From Lanius collurio (lineage: Eukaryota; Chordata; Aves; Passeriformes; Laniidae), in NCBI GenBank assembly GCA_020086605.1, contig JACBWW010000023.1, positions 3,109,655 to 3,173,654 on the forward strand: a stretch of DNA of 64,000 nt, written 5' to 3'. This document shows positions 9,034 to 20,600 of this stretch, piece by piece. The notes under the pieces were generated by a model. The model saw only the letters and a program-made list of their open reading frames with translations, was not told the DNA's origin and did not search any database. The position numbers were made by a program, and so were the translations under genes. The number at the start of each line of letters is the position of its first letter. Positions within the stretch are counted from its first letter, which is position 1.

Positions 9034-10369
9034 ATGCTGAACGTGTTGCTGCTGTGCTGTGGGCTGCTGCAGGGGATCCAGGCTGTCCTGGATCTCAGGA
9101 CTGCTGACCTCAGCTGTGGCCACCTGCAGAAGGCGAGTGGTGGGCTGGAGGGGGTGGACAGAGCCCGCCAAGCCAGCCTGCAGCGGAAAGCCAAGGAGGT
9201 GTCTGCAGAGCTGGCAGGTGAGTCCTGTGGCCACTTTCTCTTCACTGACCCCCATCAGTTGCTTGCTGGAAAGCCCAGGGCCCCAAAACTGAAGTGGGGA
9301 TCCCGCACTCACAGTTAGGGGATCTCCTTAATGCAGCACAGCTTCTCCTGGCCCTGGCTAGTGAGAGCATCCTGGCAGCCCACAGGGAGTGGGGCCTTTT
9401 TTTTGTGGGGACAGATGAGCAAAGGGAGAAGAACCAGCTGACCCACCAGCAGCCTCCTTGTCCAGCCTCTCTGTATCTCGCAGGAGCTCTCCCAAGGCTG
9501 GGATTTGAGCAGATGGCCCTGGGGGTCCAAGAAGCTGATGGTGACCTTGTGCAGAGAGGCAGCCTGCTGGAACCACAGGTATGGCTTCCTGAGCTTTCTT
9601 ACAGATACCCCAGAGCAGGGCAGCCTCAGGGCACACCAGCCTTCTCTGTGTCTCTGGAGCTGGGGGGTTTGGAGCCCAGCATGGGCTGGGAGGGGACTAT
9701 CTGTCCATCACCTGAGGATCTGGGATGAGCTGAGGCTGCCCAGACCTGCAAGGGGCTCCAGCACTCAAAGGAGAGTGGTCCAAGGCTGTGCTCCTGTAAT
9801 CCATTTAATTAACCTCAAGTGCAGCCAAGGAAGCCTCTGCAGAGCAGGAGCTCGCTGGGCAGTGCCCTGTGCTGCCTGGCTCAGCCCCCAGTGCCTCTGT
9901 TTGGGCAGAAAGCACAGCACCATCCAGGCCACGCGTGAAAATAAATGTGTGCAGAAAGGCCTTGAGACACTGTGGATGAGGCAGCAATGCCTGCAGAGAG
10001 TCCACAGGGTTCAGCAGTGATTTCCAAAAGAAAATAGAGCCCGAAGTTGAATACAACAGAAGCCTCTGCTGTTGGCAATGCCAGGTTTCAGCAGCCACTC
10101 TTGGCTCTCTCCCACACAGTTTTTTATTTGCTGGCACAGTGGTCCAGGACCGGCTCTTCCCCCTCTCTCCCCTGCAGGCATCATCCACAGAACTGCAAGC
10201 TGCAGGCCGTGAGGAGCGCTCCCCACGCCGCTGCGTCCGTCTCCTGGAGTCCTGCCTTGGCCACCAGATCCCCTGCTGTGACCCCTGTGCCACCTGCTAC
10301 TGCCGCTTCTTCAACGCCTTTTGCTATTGCAGGAAAATCAGCACCAACTTCCCCTGCGGCAAGAACTAA
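9034..10369 (+). CDS. AGRP: agouti-related peptide (AGRP)
   Basis: Exons 9034-9217, 9484-9578 and 10178-10369 (phases 1 and 0) give 156 aa. The protein is secreted: the signal peptide is about residues 1-17 (start MLNVLLL, ending GIQA). The pro-region is weakly conserved. A basic REER|SP site (104-109) matches the proprotein convertase cleavage site used in human AGRP. The mature domain has ten cysteines (112,119,126,127,130,133,135,142,144,153), the agouti-family inhibitor knot, with the receptor-binding RFF triad at 136-138. CDPCATCYC and NAFCYC mark it as AGRP rather than ASIP. It antagonises melanocortin MC3/MC4 receptors and promotes feeding. The C-terminus after Cys144 (KISTN...CGKN) differs from mammals. 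ATG context is ACCATGC. Gene order with ATP6V0D1 and HSD11B2 supports orthology. Confidence 0.96.
9579..10177 (+). other. AGRP intron before the cysteine-rich exon
   Basis: Donor CAG|GTATGG and acceptor CCCTGCAG|GC, phase 0. It cleanly separates the pro-region from the exon holding the cleavage site and the whole knot domain. No repeat is recognised. Confidence 0.8.
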
Positions 10370-10425
10370 CGCCCATGGGGCTGCCAGCTCCTCGCCCCTG
10401 TGTGTGCCTCCTTCTCTGCAGCTCC

Positions 10426-10431
10426 AATAAA
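10426..10431 (+). terminator. poly(A) signal, AGRP
   Basis: AATAAA lies 57 nt after the AGRP stop codon, giving a very short 3' UTR as expected for a small neuropeptide gene. A TG-rich tract (GGTGTGATGTGTCTG) follows about 40 nt downstream. Confidence 0.85.
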
Positions 10432-11429
10432 TCAGCCCTTTGCAAAAGCCACTGCGGAGTGGGAATGGTGTGATGTGTCTGCCTGGGCTCTCAGGGGAGA
10501 GGGGTGGCAGCAAGGTGACGATGGCCTTTGCACAGCTGGGCACAGTGTCCACACAGCCGACACTCCAGGACACATCCATGTCAAACCAAATGTGCCTTTC
10601 CCGGCTACATAAGTGGTGTTTCAGCAGCAGGGGTGCCCCGGGTGATGTTTTGGCTATGCTGCTGTTGCCCACAAAATGGGGTTCGTTCCTTGGTGTGCAC
10701 CGAGCCCACAGTGACGCACTCCAGAGAGACATCGACTGTTTATTTCAGAGCTGCCCCAGCCTGGGTGCTCGGTGCTATTCCACAAATCCAGCACACCCCA
10801 CCAGACTTTCCCTGCCATTATTTACACTGAGAAGTTCAGGGTTAGTAATTTCCAATGCACGGCCCCTCTATCAAGATTGGTTAGCAATTCTCATAGAAAT
10901 CATGTAACTGCAGGGAACTTCTGCTCATCCTCAGGGGAAGAGTCTTCACCTGGGCAGGGTCTTTCTGACCCGCAGCTGTGATTTTTAGTGTTGCAATGAA
11001 CACAGTTCAGCTCTAGGATACATTTCACCAGGTTAACAATGTACACACTGACACATACCAACATCTTGACTTACTATACTCTTAAAGCTTGTTCCAGGAT
11101 ATCCCTGAATGAGCGATGCTGGCTGCTGCCTGTTCCACTGATTAGGTCTCCTTTTTTTCTCGACTAGGCTTGAAAGTATACAGAGGTCTTACATCAAAGA
11201 ACATCCATCCTTAAGATAACCTTGACGTATCTCACGTTTTGCAACACTTCTACATCAAAAAAATTATTTTATTTTGTTACAGAGCAGCTCCTGCATAGCT
11301 CTTTACCTGGCTAGGTATTTCCTGACTAGTAGGAGTGGTGTCTCGGCAGGAGAAGACATTGCGAGCTTCACTTGGGTTCTTCTTCTGCCTGTATCGCTCA
11401 TGGTATCTTAGACGTAGTGAAGGGGAACC
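10432..11429. other. intergenic spacer AGRP to ATP6V0D1
   Basis: About 1 kb of moderately AT-rich sequence. No gene, CR1 fragment or other repeat was recognised. Confidence 0.6.
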
Positions 11430-11479
11430 TCACGCTTGGCGCTGCGCAGCCGGAGCCGGGGTACGGCGGGCACGGAGTT

Positions 11480-11569
11480 ATGGCGGCCGCCACCGCCTCA
11501 GGCCGTTCCCGCCTCGCGATGGCTGCCGGGAAGGGGCCGCGGCCACGTGACCCGCCGCGAGTCACGTGA
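11480..11569 (+). other. possible upstream ORF, 29 codons
   Basis: ATGGCGGCC at 11480 opens a frame of 29 codons that ends with TGA at 11567-11569, 40 nt before the ATP6V0D1 ATG and overlapping the second E-box. A second in-frame ATG lies at 11519. It matters only if transcription starts upstream; the ATG may instead be a YY1 site. Confidence 0.25.
11544..11568 (+). promoter_or_regulatory. paired CACGTG (CLEAR-like) boxes
   Basis: CACGTG occurs at 11544-11549 (GCCACGTGAC) and 11563-11568 (GTCACGTGAG), 19 bp apart and 41-65 bp before the start codon. Each is close to the TFEB/TFE3 CLEAR consensus GTCACGTGAC found in lysosomal and V-ATPase gene promoters. The arrangement is directly visible; TFEB control is inferred from the family. 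Confidence 0.75.
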
Positions 11570-11608
11570 GGCGGCGGGCGGTAGCGCTCCCGTCTCGTCG
11601 CCGCCGCC

Positions 11609-14600
11609 ATGTCGTGTTTCCCGGAGCTCTATTTTAACGTGGATAACGGGTACCTGGAAGGGTTGGTGCGCGGCTTTAAAGCGGGGGTACTCCGGCAAGG
11701 CGACTACGTGAACCTGGTGCAGTGCGAGAGCTTGGAGGGTGAGTGGTGGTGGAGGCCTGGGGCGAGCGGGAGCAGCCCCCCCTCCCTGGCGTCCTGAGGG
11801 GAATGGCCAGGCTGTGGGCTGAGGGGAGATGGTGAGGGGCTGTGGGGAGGGGAGGGGCTACGAGGGGAAAAGAGCCGATAGCGGCGTTTATTAGGCGCTG
11901 TTCCCTCCTCACCCCATGGCTGAGGACACACTTCGTGTCCCGTCCCGTCCCCCCCACCCCGCCTCAGCTGACTCAGTTTCCCGGTCAGCCCGGCCGTGTG
12001 ATTGCAGCAGCTGATAGAGCGGTTTAAGGGAGCTTGGGCTCCCACTGCTTTCTTGAGGTGGCTGTGTAGCTGTCCCCTGCGGGTTTGGGAGGCCTGGTGG
12101 GTTTTGACAGGTGTTGCTGGTGAGAGTTGTTAGAGCCTTCACTCCCTAAAGGGCAGGAAGCCTTTTTAAGGCCTGAAATAAGGTTATTGGCATAATCTAA
12201 GATCCCTGATACCCACGATTAGTTTTCAAGGAGATCAGGTCACCTAGGAAAGTACTTGCTGTTGTTGAAGGATCACTAGTGGAAAAAAATCTAGTGCACA
12301 TCTGAGTAAATTCACCAGTGAATTACATGTTGCTTGTGTTCTTGAGATATCTTTTGAGGCTCATTCTGATTTCCAGACGTTATCTTTTTTTCTAGATCAG
12401 TGTGTACAAACTCAGAGAACTGTGAGGGTTGGTTTGTTTGTTTTTGTGTTTTTTTTTTTTTTCAATGTGGGTGGTGAAGCACTGGCACAGGTTGCCCAGA
12501 GAGGTGGTGGATGCCCCGTTCTGGAAAGCATTCAAGGCCAGGTTGAATGGAACAATGAGCAACCTGGTCTAATTGAAGATGTCCCTGCTCATTGCAGGCG
12601 GTTGGACTACACGGCCTTTTGAGATCCCTTCCAGCCCAAACTATTCTCCAATTCTGTGATCACCTGTGGTCAGCTCATCATCTTAATTCGTTGGTGATAA
12701 ACTGTTCCTCTGATCAGTGACCTCCTTAGTAGTTTTCACTCTTTGGTGTTCAGAACCTAGATTACAAATCACAAAGATTAAAACCAGGCCTGTCTTGAAA
12801 CAAACTAGAAACACATGTATCCAGAGATGTTGTTGTTTTGGTCAGTGGAACTATAATTATTGGATCATTCTTTCTTCTAAAAATATTAGTTAAGCATCAG
12901 TTTTATCTATATTCATTGCTGAGTGGTTAATTGAAATTGACTGTTTAGATGAATCTCTGGCCAGCTGAACCCTGGATGCAGGTTACCTGGATCTGCTCAC
13001 TTCAGGTAACAACAGAATGGGAACAGAGTGCTGTGATGTGCCCCAGTCTCTACCTTAAAAATTCCCAGGGTGTTTTTACTTAGGACACTTTTACTTTTCC
13101 ACTTTTCTTTTTTTGCAGCTCTTTGCTTGCAGTAGTCACTGTCATTCCTGCTGTGGAGCCCATGACCTGAAAGAGAGCAGTGGGAGTTACTTCTGCTTTC
13201 TTGGTAGTCACATGTCTCAGCATGCCCTGAACTGTGACTTTTTCACCTTTCCTGCAGATAACTTCCTCTATGGAGTCTTTCTGTACTTGGAACTTCTCTT
13301 TTCTCTCAGTTTCTTGCTTTCTGAACTAAGCTTCTTAAACCTAGTTCTCCCTTGGAGTGGCGTTGGCTGCATTTCCAGTGAGTCACGTTGGAGTTCCCGT
13401 ATGTTTGTCATGGTATTGTGGCTGTTCTGTCCCCAGCAGCTCTCTGGTGGCAGCCACTGCTGTGCTCCTGGTCATGCTTCATTCAAAACCTGAAGGCTCT
13501 TCCAAGTTTGCTGTGAATCTTGTTCCTCCTTTGCTTGGCTCACTGTGCTCCTGCTTAGCATGCGTTTGGAAAGGGATTTTCTTTCAAAGGAGCATTGTTT
13601 TTTATTACTTACATAGGTCTCTGGTCAAACCATTTCTTTGTTCTGTCCTTTTAGTGCTGATTTTCCCATTTCAGTACTTGTTTTCTGTGCTCCACAGACT
13701 TTAAATGTGTTTCTTTCTTTCCCAGATGCTTGTCTGTACTAAATCCAGGCAGTGGCTGATGTATTAGCAGCCAAAATAAGTACTAGGGCATAAATTACTG
13801 ATACATACTCTCTGTTTTGTCTTTGCTGCCACCTCTTGCGTGTCTGTCTCTGCAGTTAGTCCCAATCCTGGAGTGATTGCCTTGGCCGTGGAGAAAGCCT
13901 GAAGGACCAAGGCTGTTCCGGGTGTGGCCCTGGGAATTGAGTATCTGACTGCTTGGAGGATGTTCCAGGTCTGAAATGTTGGTCCCTCTGGTGTGCCCAG
14001 ATCGGTCTGGAAGCATAAAAGGACTGACTTCCCTGCTTCAGGACTTAGGCTGGCAGTTGAGTGCTGCTGGAAGGGAGGAAATCATGCTTTTCTGCATGAT
14101 TCTCTGTTGTTTCTGCTTGTCTGATCACAAGGTACCCTGGTCCAAGCTCTCTTTTCTTGCCGAGTCAGAAACAGAGAGCCATATGGGCTGTCTGTGGTCA
14201 GGCAGGCTCCTGAGCTGGCCTTAAGAAGTGCGGAAGAACGTGTCCAGGATTGAGGGAGTGTGTGTGAGAGGGAGTGTGTGTGAGAACTGTTTTGGCTTAA
14301 GCTTTCTCTTAGAGCCTTTAGCAATAGCACGTTTAATCCCTTCTTTCAGCTCCAAAAGCCCTGGTGCTCTGGTTGTTTCTCAGCCAGAGGCCCTATGCTG
14401 TACACCTGATCTGGGAGCATTTGCAGCCTGTCTGGTGGTCGCTGTTGTATCCAGTTCCTGCTTCTGACACAAGGTGTCAGTGAAGGACCTGGAGCTGCTT
14501 TCCTCTGCTCCAGTGGTGTGAACATAGATTTGTGCCTGAGTGGAATCTGGAGCGACCAAACTTACAAGTCACACAGATTTCTACTGTCAAAAGATTGGTG

Positions 14601-17600
14601 AGTCGTCTACAGTTCCTCAAGCTGTGGTGGCTTGTAGGAAGTCTGATATTCTGTCAGGTGAATGAAAAGCTGTTGATGCAGTTGAACAATGGTGATGCTT
14701 TTAAGCAGCAGAGTTCAGTCTGGGCCTGGAATGTGGGTTATCAACTGGCTTTGCTGTTGGTCTGCAAAGCTCCCTTCTGCAAAATGCATGTGGAGCCCAA
14801 GAAGTGCACGAAAGCATCTTGTGCCAGTAATGTCTTTACCCTTAGGTCAGTGTTCATGAGCCTCCTATTGTTACTACTTCTTGTTTCCACAGCCACAGTG
14901 TAGAAAGCTGCTTTCTTGCTGACCTGCCAGTGTTGCAGAGGTGATTGGTGTGTGAAATCCAGCAGCAGGATGTGTCACATTCTAGCTGAGTGATGAGGCT
15001 GAGGAGTGGTGGGGAGTTGGCTCAAGATTGTGGGTCTCTTTTGGAGGAGGCCTTCCACAGACTGTGCATCTCCAGCACCACCACTCTGTGTGTGCTTGTG
15101 CCTCAGTCCATGCTATTGGCACAGCTGAGAGCTTGGATGCCATGGAAACAGTGGTGTGCATGTGGAGGAATGGGATCTATCCCTGGAATTTGTCTTCTAC
15201 ACACCAGGCTGAGTGCAGTGTGTGCTTTTGTTTTCATTGTCCCAAGGATCTTTTTTCTCCCCCGCAGGCTGCCATTGCTTTGAGGTGTTCAGCACATCTC
15301 CTTTCACTGAGAGAAGAGCAGGAGAGGCTGTGCTACCCATCTCTTTTGCATTTTATCACTGTGGTCCTGGAATTTAGGCCCCAGAAGGCTGGTGATGGGC
15401 TTCTGTTTCAGCATAATCATATGGGCCATGTGTCCTCTCTTGTACAGGGATGTTGCAGAACTCTAGACTGACTTCAAGAGTGTTTTTGGTGGAGTTTATG
15501 GTATTCTCCTGGCTGTAGGGGGAACAGCATACATCCTTTCCTGTGCAGCTCCTTTACTGTACTACCAAGCAAGGAGAGGCCACTTGATGGTCCCAAAATG
15601 TCGCCAGGATTAGATCCATCCTGAACTCCAAGAGTGGTTCAGTCTGAACTCGGGGGGTATAGGAGCCAAGCCATAATCTGGTTCTCGTCATTCACACAAA
15701 GATGATTTGTTGCTCTCCTGACATCTTGAAGCCCTGTTTGAAAAGCTGACCCCGTGTGCTGAAACTGTGCAGCAGGACTGTTCCCTGGCCCCAAGAGCTT
15801 CCTCCTGCCAGAAGAGGCAGAGTGTACAGGCACGGTGAGACCTGAGGAAAGGACAGACCATTCCTGTCCTCTGAATGCTGACTGCTCGTGCAGCAACAGA
15901 ACGGTGTCCAAAATGCTGTCCTGCTGCTTTGTTCTGCATCCTGTATGGGTGTAACCCCTGGCTGTGGCTGTTTCATCAACTGTCCTGTTAAAACAAGCTC
16001 CAGGAAAACATCATTTATTGGAAGAAAGATGGCACTTCCATAGCCTGCTAGATGATGGTGGCAAACAAACACTGTGGTCACTGGCTTCCTGCAGGGTTCA
16101 GCAGAGGTGTTTTGCTGTTTGTTCTGGCCTCCTTTACCAGGCAGAGACCTACTTCATAGCTTCTCTTAGCTAAACTTCAAGCAGCAGCTGAGGTCAACTT
16201 CTCCCGTACTGGTGCAGCTTCAGCCCTTGTTTGTGTCCTGCCCCTTGTTAGATGATGATGGTGTCTGGGTTTCCTGGCAGGTATTGCTGCTCAGCAGCCT
16301 GTCAGTGCTTTAATCTTCTTGTTTTTCCTCAGCTGTAGGCTCCTGCATCATGAGACTGTTTTCTGCCCTGTTTGTTTTAGTTTCTGAGTGATTTGTTGCC
16401 TCTCCCTTGATTGACCTCTGCACCAGGTGCTGGACTTCTGAGGTTACAGAGTGACTTAGAGCAGTCTGCTTTTGGAGGGGGAAAAAAGCTTATTGGGGAT
16501 GCAGGCAGATGAGGAAGGGTTACCTTGCCTTTTGGACAGATTAGGAAAGGGCTGCCTGGTTGATGGGCTCCCAGTGGAACATGACCTGGCTGTGCTGGGT
16601 TTGAAACTCTTGAGTGGAGTGAGTTCAGCCCCAGGAAGGTTTGGGGTAAAAACACAGGCTGCTCTTTGGTGCTGAGGGCATGTCAAACTGCTGAAAAGTT
16701 AGAGGTGAGATACTGATGAAGGAGAGAGCCAAAGATGATGCATTTCTGTGTCTTAATTGTGGCCCAGATGAATTTGCTGCCTGACAACAGAGAAGAGGTA
16801 GCACATCACTGCTGGTGGTGTGCAACCACAGGAAAGGTCTTAAATTCTGCAGGGAACAAAGAGTCTCCGAGTTCTTTTTCAGCAAGATTTCAGAGAATCA
16901 GCTTCAGGAGTGTCTGAGGTGGCTATAAACAGACCAAACAAACAGCAACAAGGCAAATGGTAATGACTGCAGTCTCCTGAAAGGATACGTGGGCGATGTA
17001 GCTCATCTGCAGACTGCTATGTAATCCCTCAGCTGCGTTACTGCCTCCAGCCAGGGAGATGGCAAATGATATTTTAATTTTTTATATAGGTGGTGATGGC
17101 CGCAGGTGCTTTGGAGGAAGATGTCAGGGTTACAGCAGATAATTTTTGTGAAAACATCAGCTCAGATGTTGCGGAAGCTGATTCTGTGCCTGTGCATGAG
17201 AAAACAGATTAGTCCTTGCCTGGAAGTGCTTGAGCCCTTAACTTGATTCAGAGCTCTGCAATGCAGTTACAGCAGGAAAGAAGGAAGGGCTGGAAGTTTG
17301 AGCTGATGGGACCATGGATCACTCTGTCTGAGTGGGGCTTACAGGAAAGGCTTTGACTGACAGATGTCTGACAGACTAAGGGCTTGGCTCCTTGTTATGT
17401 CAAAGCAAACTTGCAGGAGAGGATAGTTGCATTAGTGTGGATATAAAGTCTCTTGTGAAGGTGTCATCTGAAATGTCAAGGTGTTGGCACAGCAGTGTGT
17501 TGAATTAAGCTCTGGTTGTGTTTGTTGCTCAGGTACAGGCAGCTGCACAAAAACCAGAGGGCCTGATCTAGGAGTTGATAGGAGGTAGCTGTAAGTACAT

Positions 17601-20600
17601 GTCATGGTAATCCCAAGCACTACCCTACCCAGCTGAAAAAGGCTGTCATTCTGACAAATGGTTGTGTTCTTGCACGAGGCACCTTTCTGGGAGCTGTGAC
17701 CTGGCCATAATTTCCTAGCTTTTGCGGGGGAGAAGAGAGAACAAAAGTTTTGTGGTCATTCAAGTGCTCCCTTGCCAAATGCTGGCTCAGTCTGTTATAT
17801 AAAGTGTGTGAACCACTTGGAAAAATGCCACAACAGGCCAGTGTATCTCTTAAAATCAATTGCTGGGTTGAGGCCATGTGCTGTTGTTGGTCAGTATCTG
17901 AAGGAGCTCATTGGGAGGGGCTGGGCTGTAGGTGCAGGTCTCCCTCCTTTTCAGCAGCAGCTGGGGAAGGGGCACGGCAAAAACCTTGCAGCCAGCGTCT
18001 TATCGACATGCAGCGTGTGGGATCTCTGGCGACTGCCCTAGCCAAGGTGCTGCTCTTGCTGTCAGAGGCCAGCTCCTGCTCAGTCTAAGCTTGTGTGAGG
18101 AACCTGAGCTTTTGGAGAGCTTGGGGCTTGCTCAGCAGTGGGTCTATTTATTAGTGACCGTGCTACTGGGACAGCTCTTCTGGCAGCAGATTTGTGAAAC
18201 CACGGGATTAGTTTGCTCTCATCTGAGGAGCTTGACATGTGAATAGTCCTATTAAAAGCTCCCAAACCCTCTTGGCTGAGGCTTGGTGACTGGCCCAGCA
18301 GCTGGAGGAAGACAGGCTAGTGTAAAGCATTGATACACTGTGGGATGCACTGACTCAGGGTTCATAAATCCGGTCCAAATTTTGGAAAATATGTTCCATT
18401 TTGTCTGCTTGGATGCTAAGAGATTCAGAAAAGTTTAGTTCTGCAGTTTGTGGCTGGCCTTCCTTGTAAAAATGAATTCCAAGTGTTATATAAACATGGC
18501 CCTTATTCCAGTTGCAACATAATGTGCTGGCTCTTACGCTGTGGTGTTAGGGGGACAACCCTTTCATGGAGCAGGGCAAAATGTTCCGGCCAAGCAGCTC
18601 ATGGGAGCTTGCTCAGACTCGTTGGAGAGCCTGCAAGACACAATGTGCAGCCTGTGTGCCTCTGGTCTGGATGCAGTGCAGCTCTGATGTCCCGGAAGTA
18701 CAGCAAACTCTTCTTTATGTGTCACTGAGTCTGTAGCATCAAGTGACAGGATAGCCAAACAGCTGCTTGCAACCTCAAAAGCAGAGTTTTGGGTTGTGAT
18801 GACACCAAAACAAGCCAGTGGTGTTGGACTTGAGGAAACAAGCTTTGGCAGCTTCCCTAGTGAATGAAGGCAGATCTGGTAGGATATGCAATAGCTGCTT
18901 CCTCTCCAAGGTCCTGTATAGCTGCAAAACAACATCACATGCCTTTTTGGGCAGGCTTAGCTTCCATTAGAGCTCTGTGCAACTACAGGAAACTGCAAGT
19001 GGGAGGTATATGAATGCAACTACTGCAGTTCCCTGTGCCCTCCCTTGCAATCTGAGTTTATGTGTATAATACTCTTACCAGGACCTTTTCTTTTGTATTC
19101 ATTGAACATACTATTTGATCAATTTTGCTCCATGTTTTCTCTAGTTTCTACTAAAAGCAAACTAGTAAAGTCCTGATCTGTCAGGAACTTGATTTCTGCT
19201 CAGACTCCAAAGCTCATCATTCGAAAGCTTTAAAAAGTGGGACAAAAACTCCTTGAGATGTATCTCAGGTAGATTTCCCCTCTGTAACTATCTAATCTTT
19301 CATAAATCAAGCAATTGCAGAATAGATGGGTCAGAACCCTTTGCACACAGGGTGCTGCCCATGAGCTGGGCTTTTTGAAGACTTGAGGAAGTGATTACTA
19401 TCAATAATAATCCTGTGCAGGCTGCATGAAGGTGAGGGACATTCCAAGTTCTGGCATGATCTGGTGTTTGACTCTGTGGTAAAGTTTGTGTGGCAGACTT
19501 GATTGAGTTACCCAGGCAATGTCTTCTCCCTTGCAAGTGTGAGCATAAATTGACTGTGATTTGGTAGAATAAACCACAGCTGTTCAGCTGCAGATTTTCC
19601 TGGGGAACAGAGATCTAGATTAGATCTCTGCTTTGCTTCAGCCTTGATGTGTGTAGTTGGATGGGGAGCTCTCTTTGCTGCATCCAGGATTCATAGAATC
19701 ATTGAATGGTTTGGGTTGAAAGGGACCTTAAAGACCAAACCCCCTTCCATGGGCAGGGACACCTTCCACCAGACCAGAGTGCTCTGAACCCTGTCCAGTC
19801 TGGCCTTGAAAAATTTCGGGGATGGGGCATCCACAACTTCTCCGGGTAACCTGTGCCAGTGCCTCACCACCCTCACAGGGAAGAATGTCTTCCTAATATC
19901 CAATCTAAACTTAGTCTCTTTCAGTTTGAAGCCATTCCCCCTTGTTCTGTCATTCCATGCCCTGGTTAAAAGTACCTCTCCAGCTCTCTTATAGCTCCTT
20001 CAGGTACTGAAAGGCTGCAATGAGCTCTCCCTAGAGCCTTTTCTTCTCTAGGCTGAACAATTCCAATCCTCTCAGCCTTTCCTCATAGGAGAGATGCTCT
20101 GTCCCTCTAATTATCTTTGTAGCCTCTTCTGGACCTTTTCCCAACAGTTCAATGTCCTTCCTATGCTGAGGACCCCAAAGGTGGATGCAGTGCTGCAAGT
20201 GGGGTCTCACCAGAGCAGACTAGAGGGGCAGAATCGCCTCCTTTCTACAAGTGCCCCAAAAACTCTTGTGTAAACCACTGAGAAACATGACAAACTGAGT
20301 GGTATTTAAGTCTCTGGCCTTTATTTTTCTTCCTTATAAACTCAATTTCCTCAACACTGAGCAGTGGAAACATCTTTGTAACTAAAGAGTGCTGGGTCAA
20401 ACCCATCTTTGCTAGACTTCATTGGAAATACCCAGAAGAGTCAGTTGGCTTGGAAGCTGCATGTCTTGGTCAGAGAACAGTATCGCTCTGCACAAGCTCA
20501 GGTTGGAGCCTGAGGAGGAGCTCTCCAGCTTGTGCCGTGGCTCTGTGTAATGTCAAAGGATCAAACTCCTCAAACCAAGCTGACCTTTGCTCTGACCTTT

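Larger units (their letters stand above)
11430..11760 (+). promoter_or_regulatory. CpG-island promoter of ATP6V0D1
   Basis: Dense CpG and GC content starts near 11430 and runs through exon 1. It contains GTTATGGCGGCC (YY1-like, about 11477-11488) and two CACGTG boxes, and lacks a TATA box, typical of a housekeeping gene. Confidence 0.8.
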
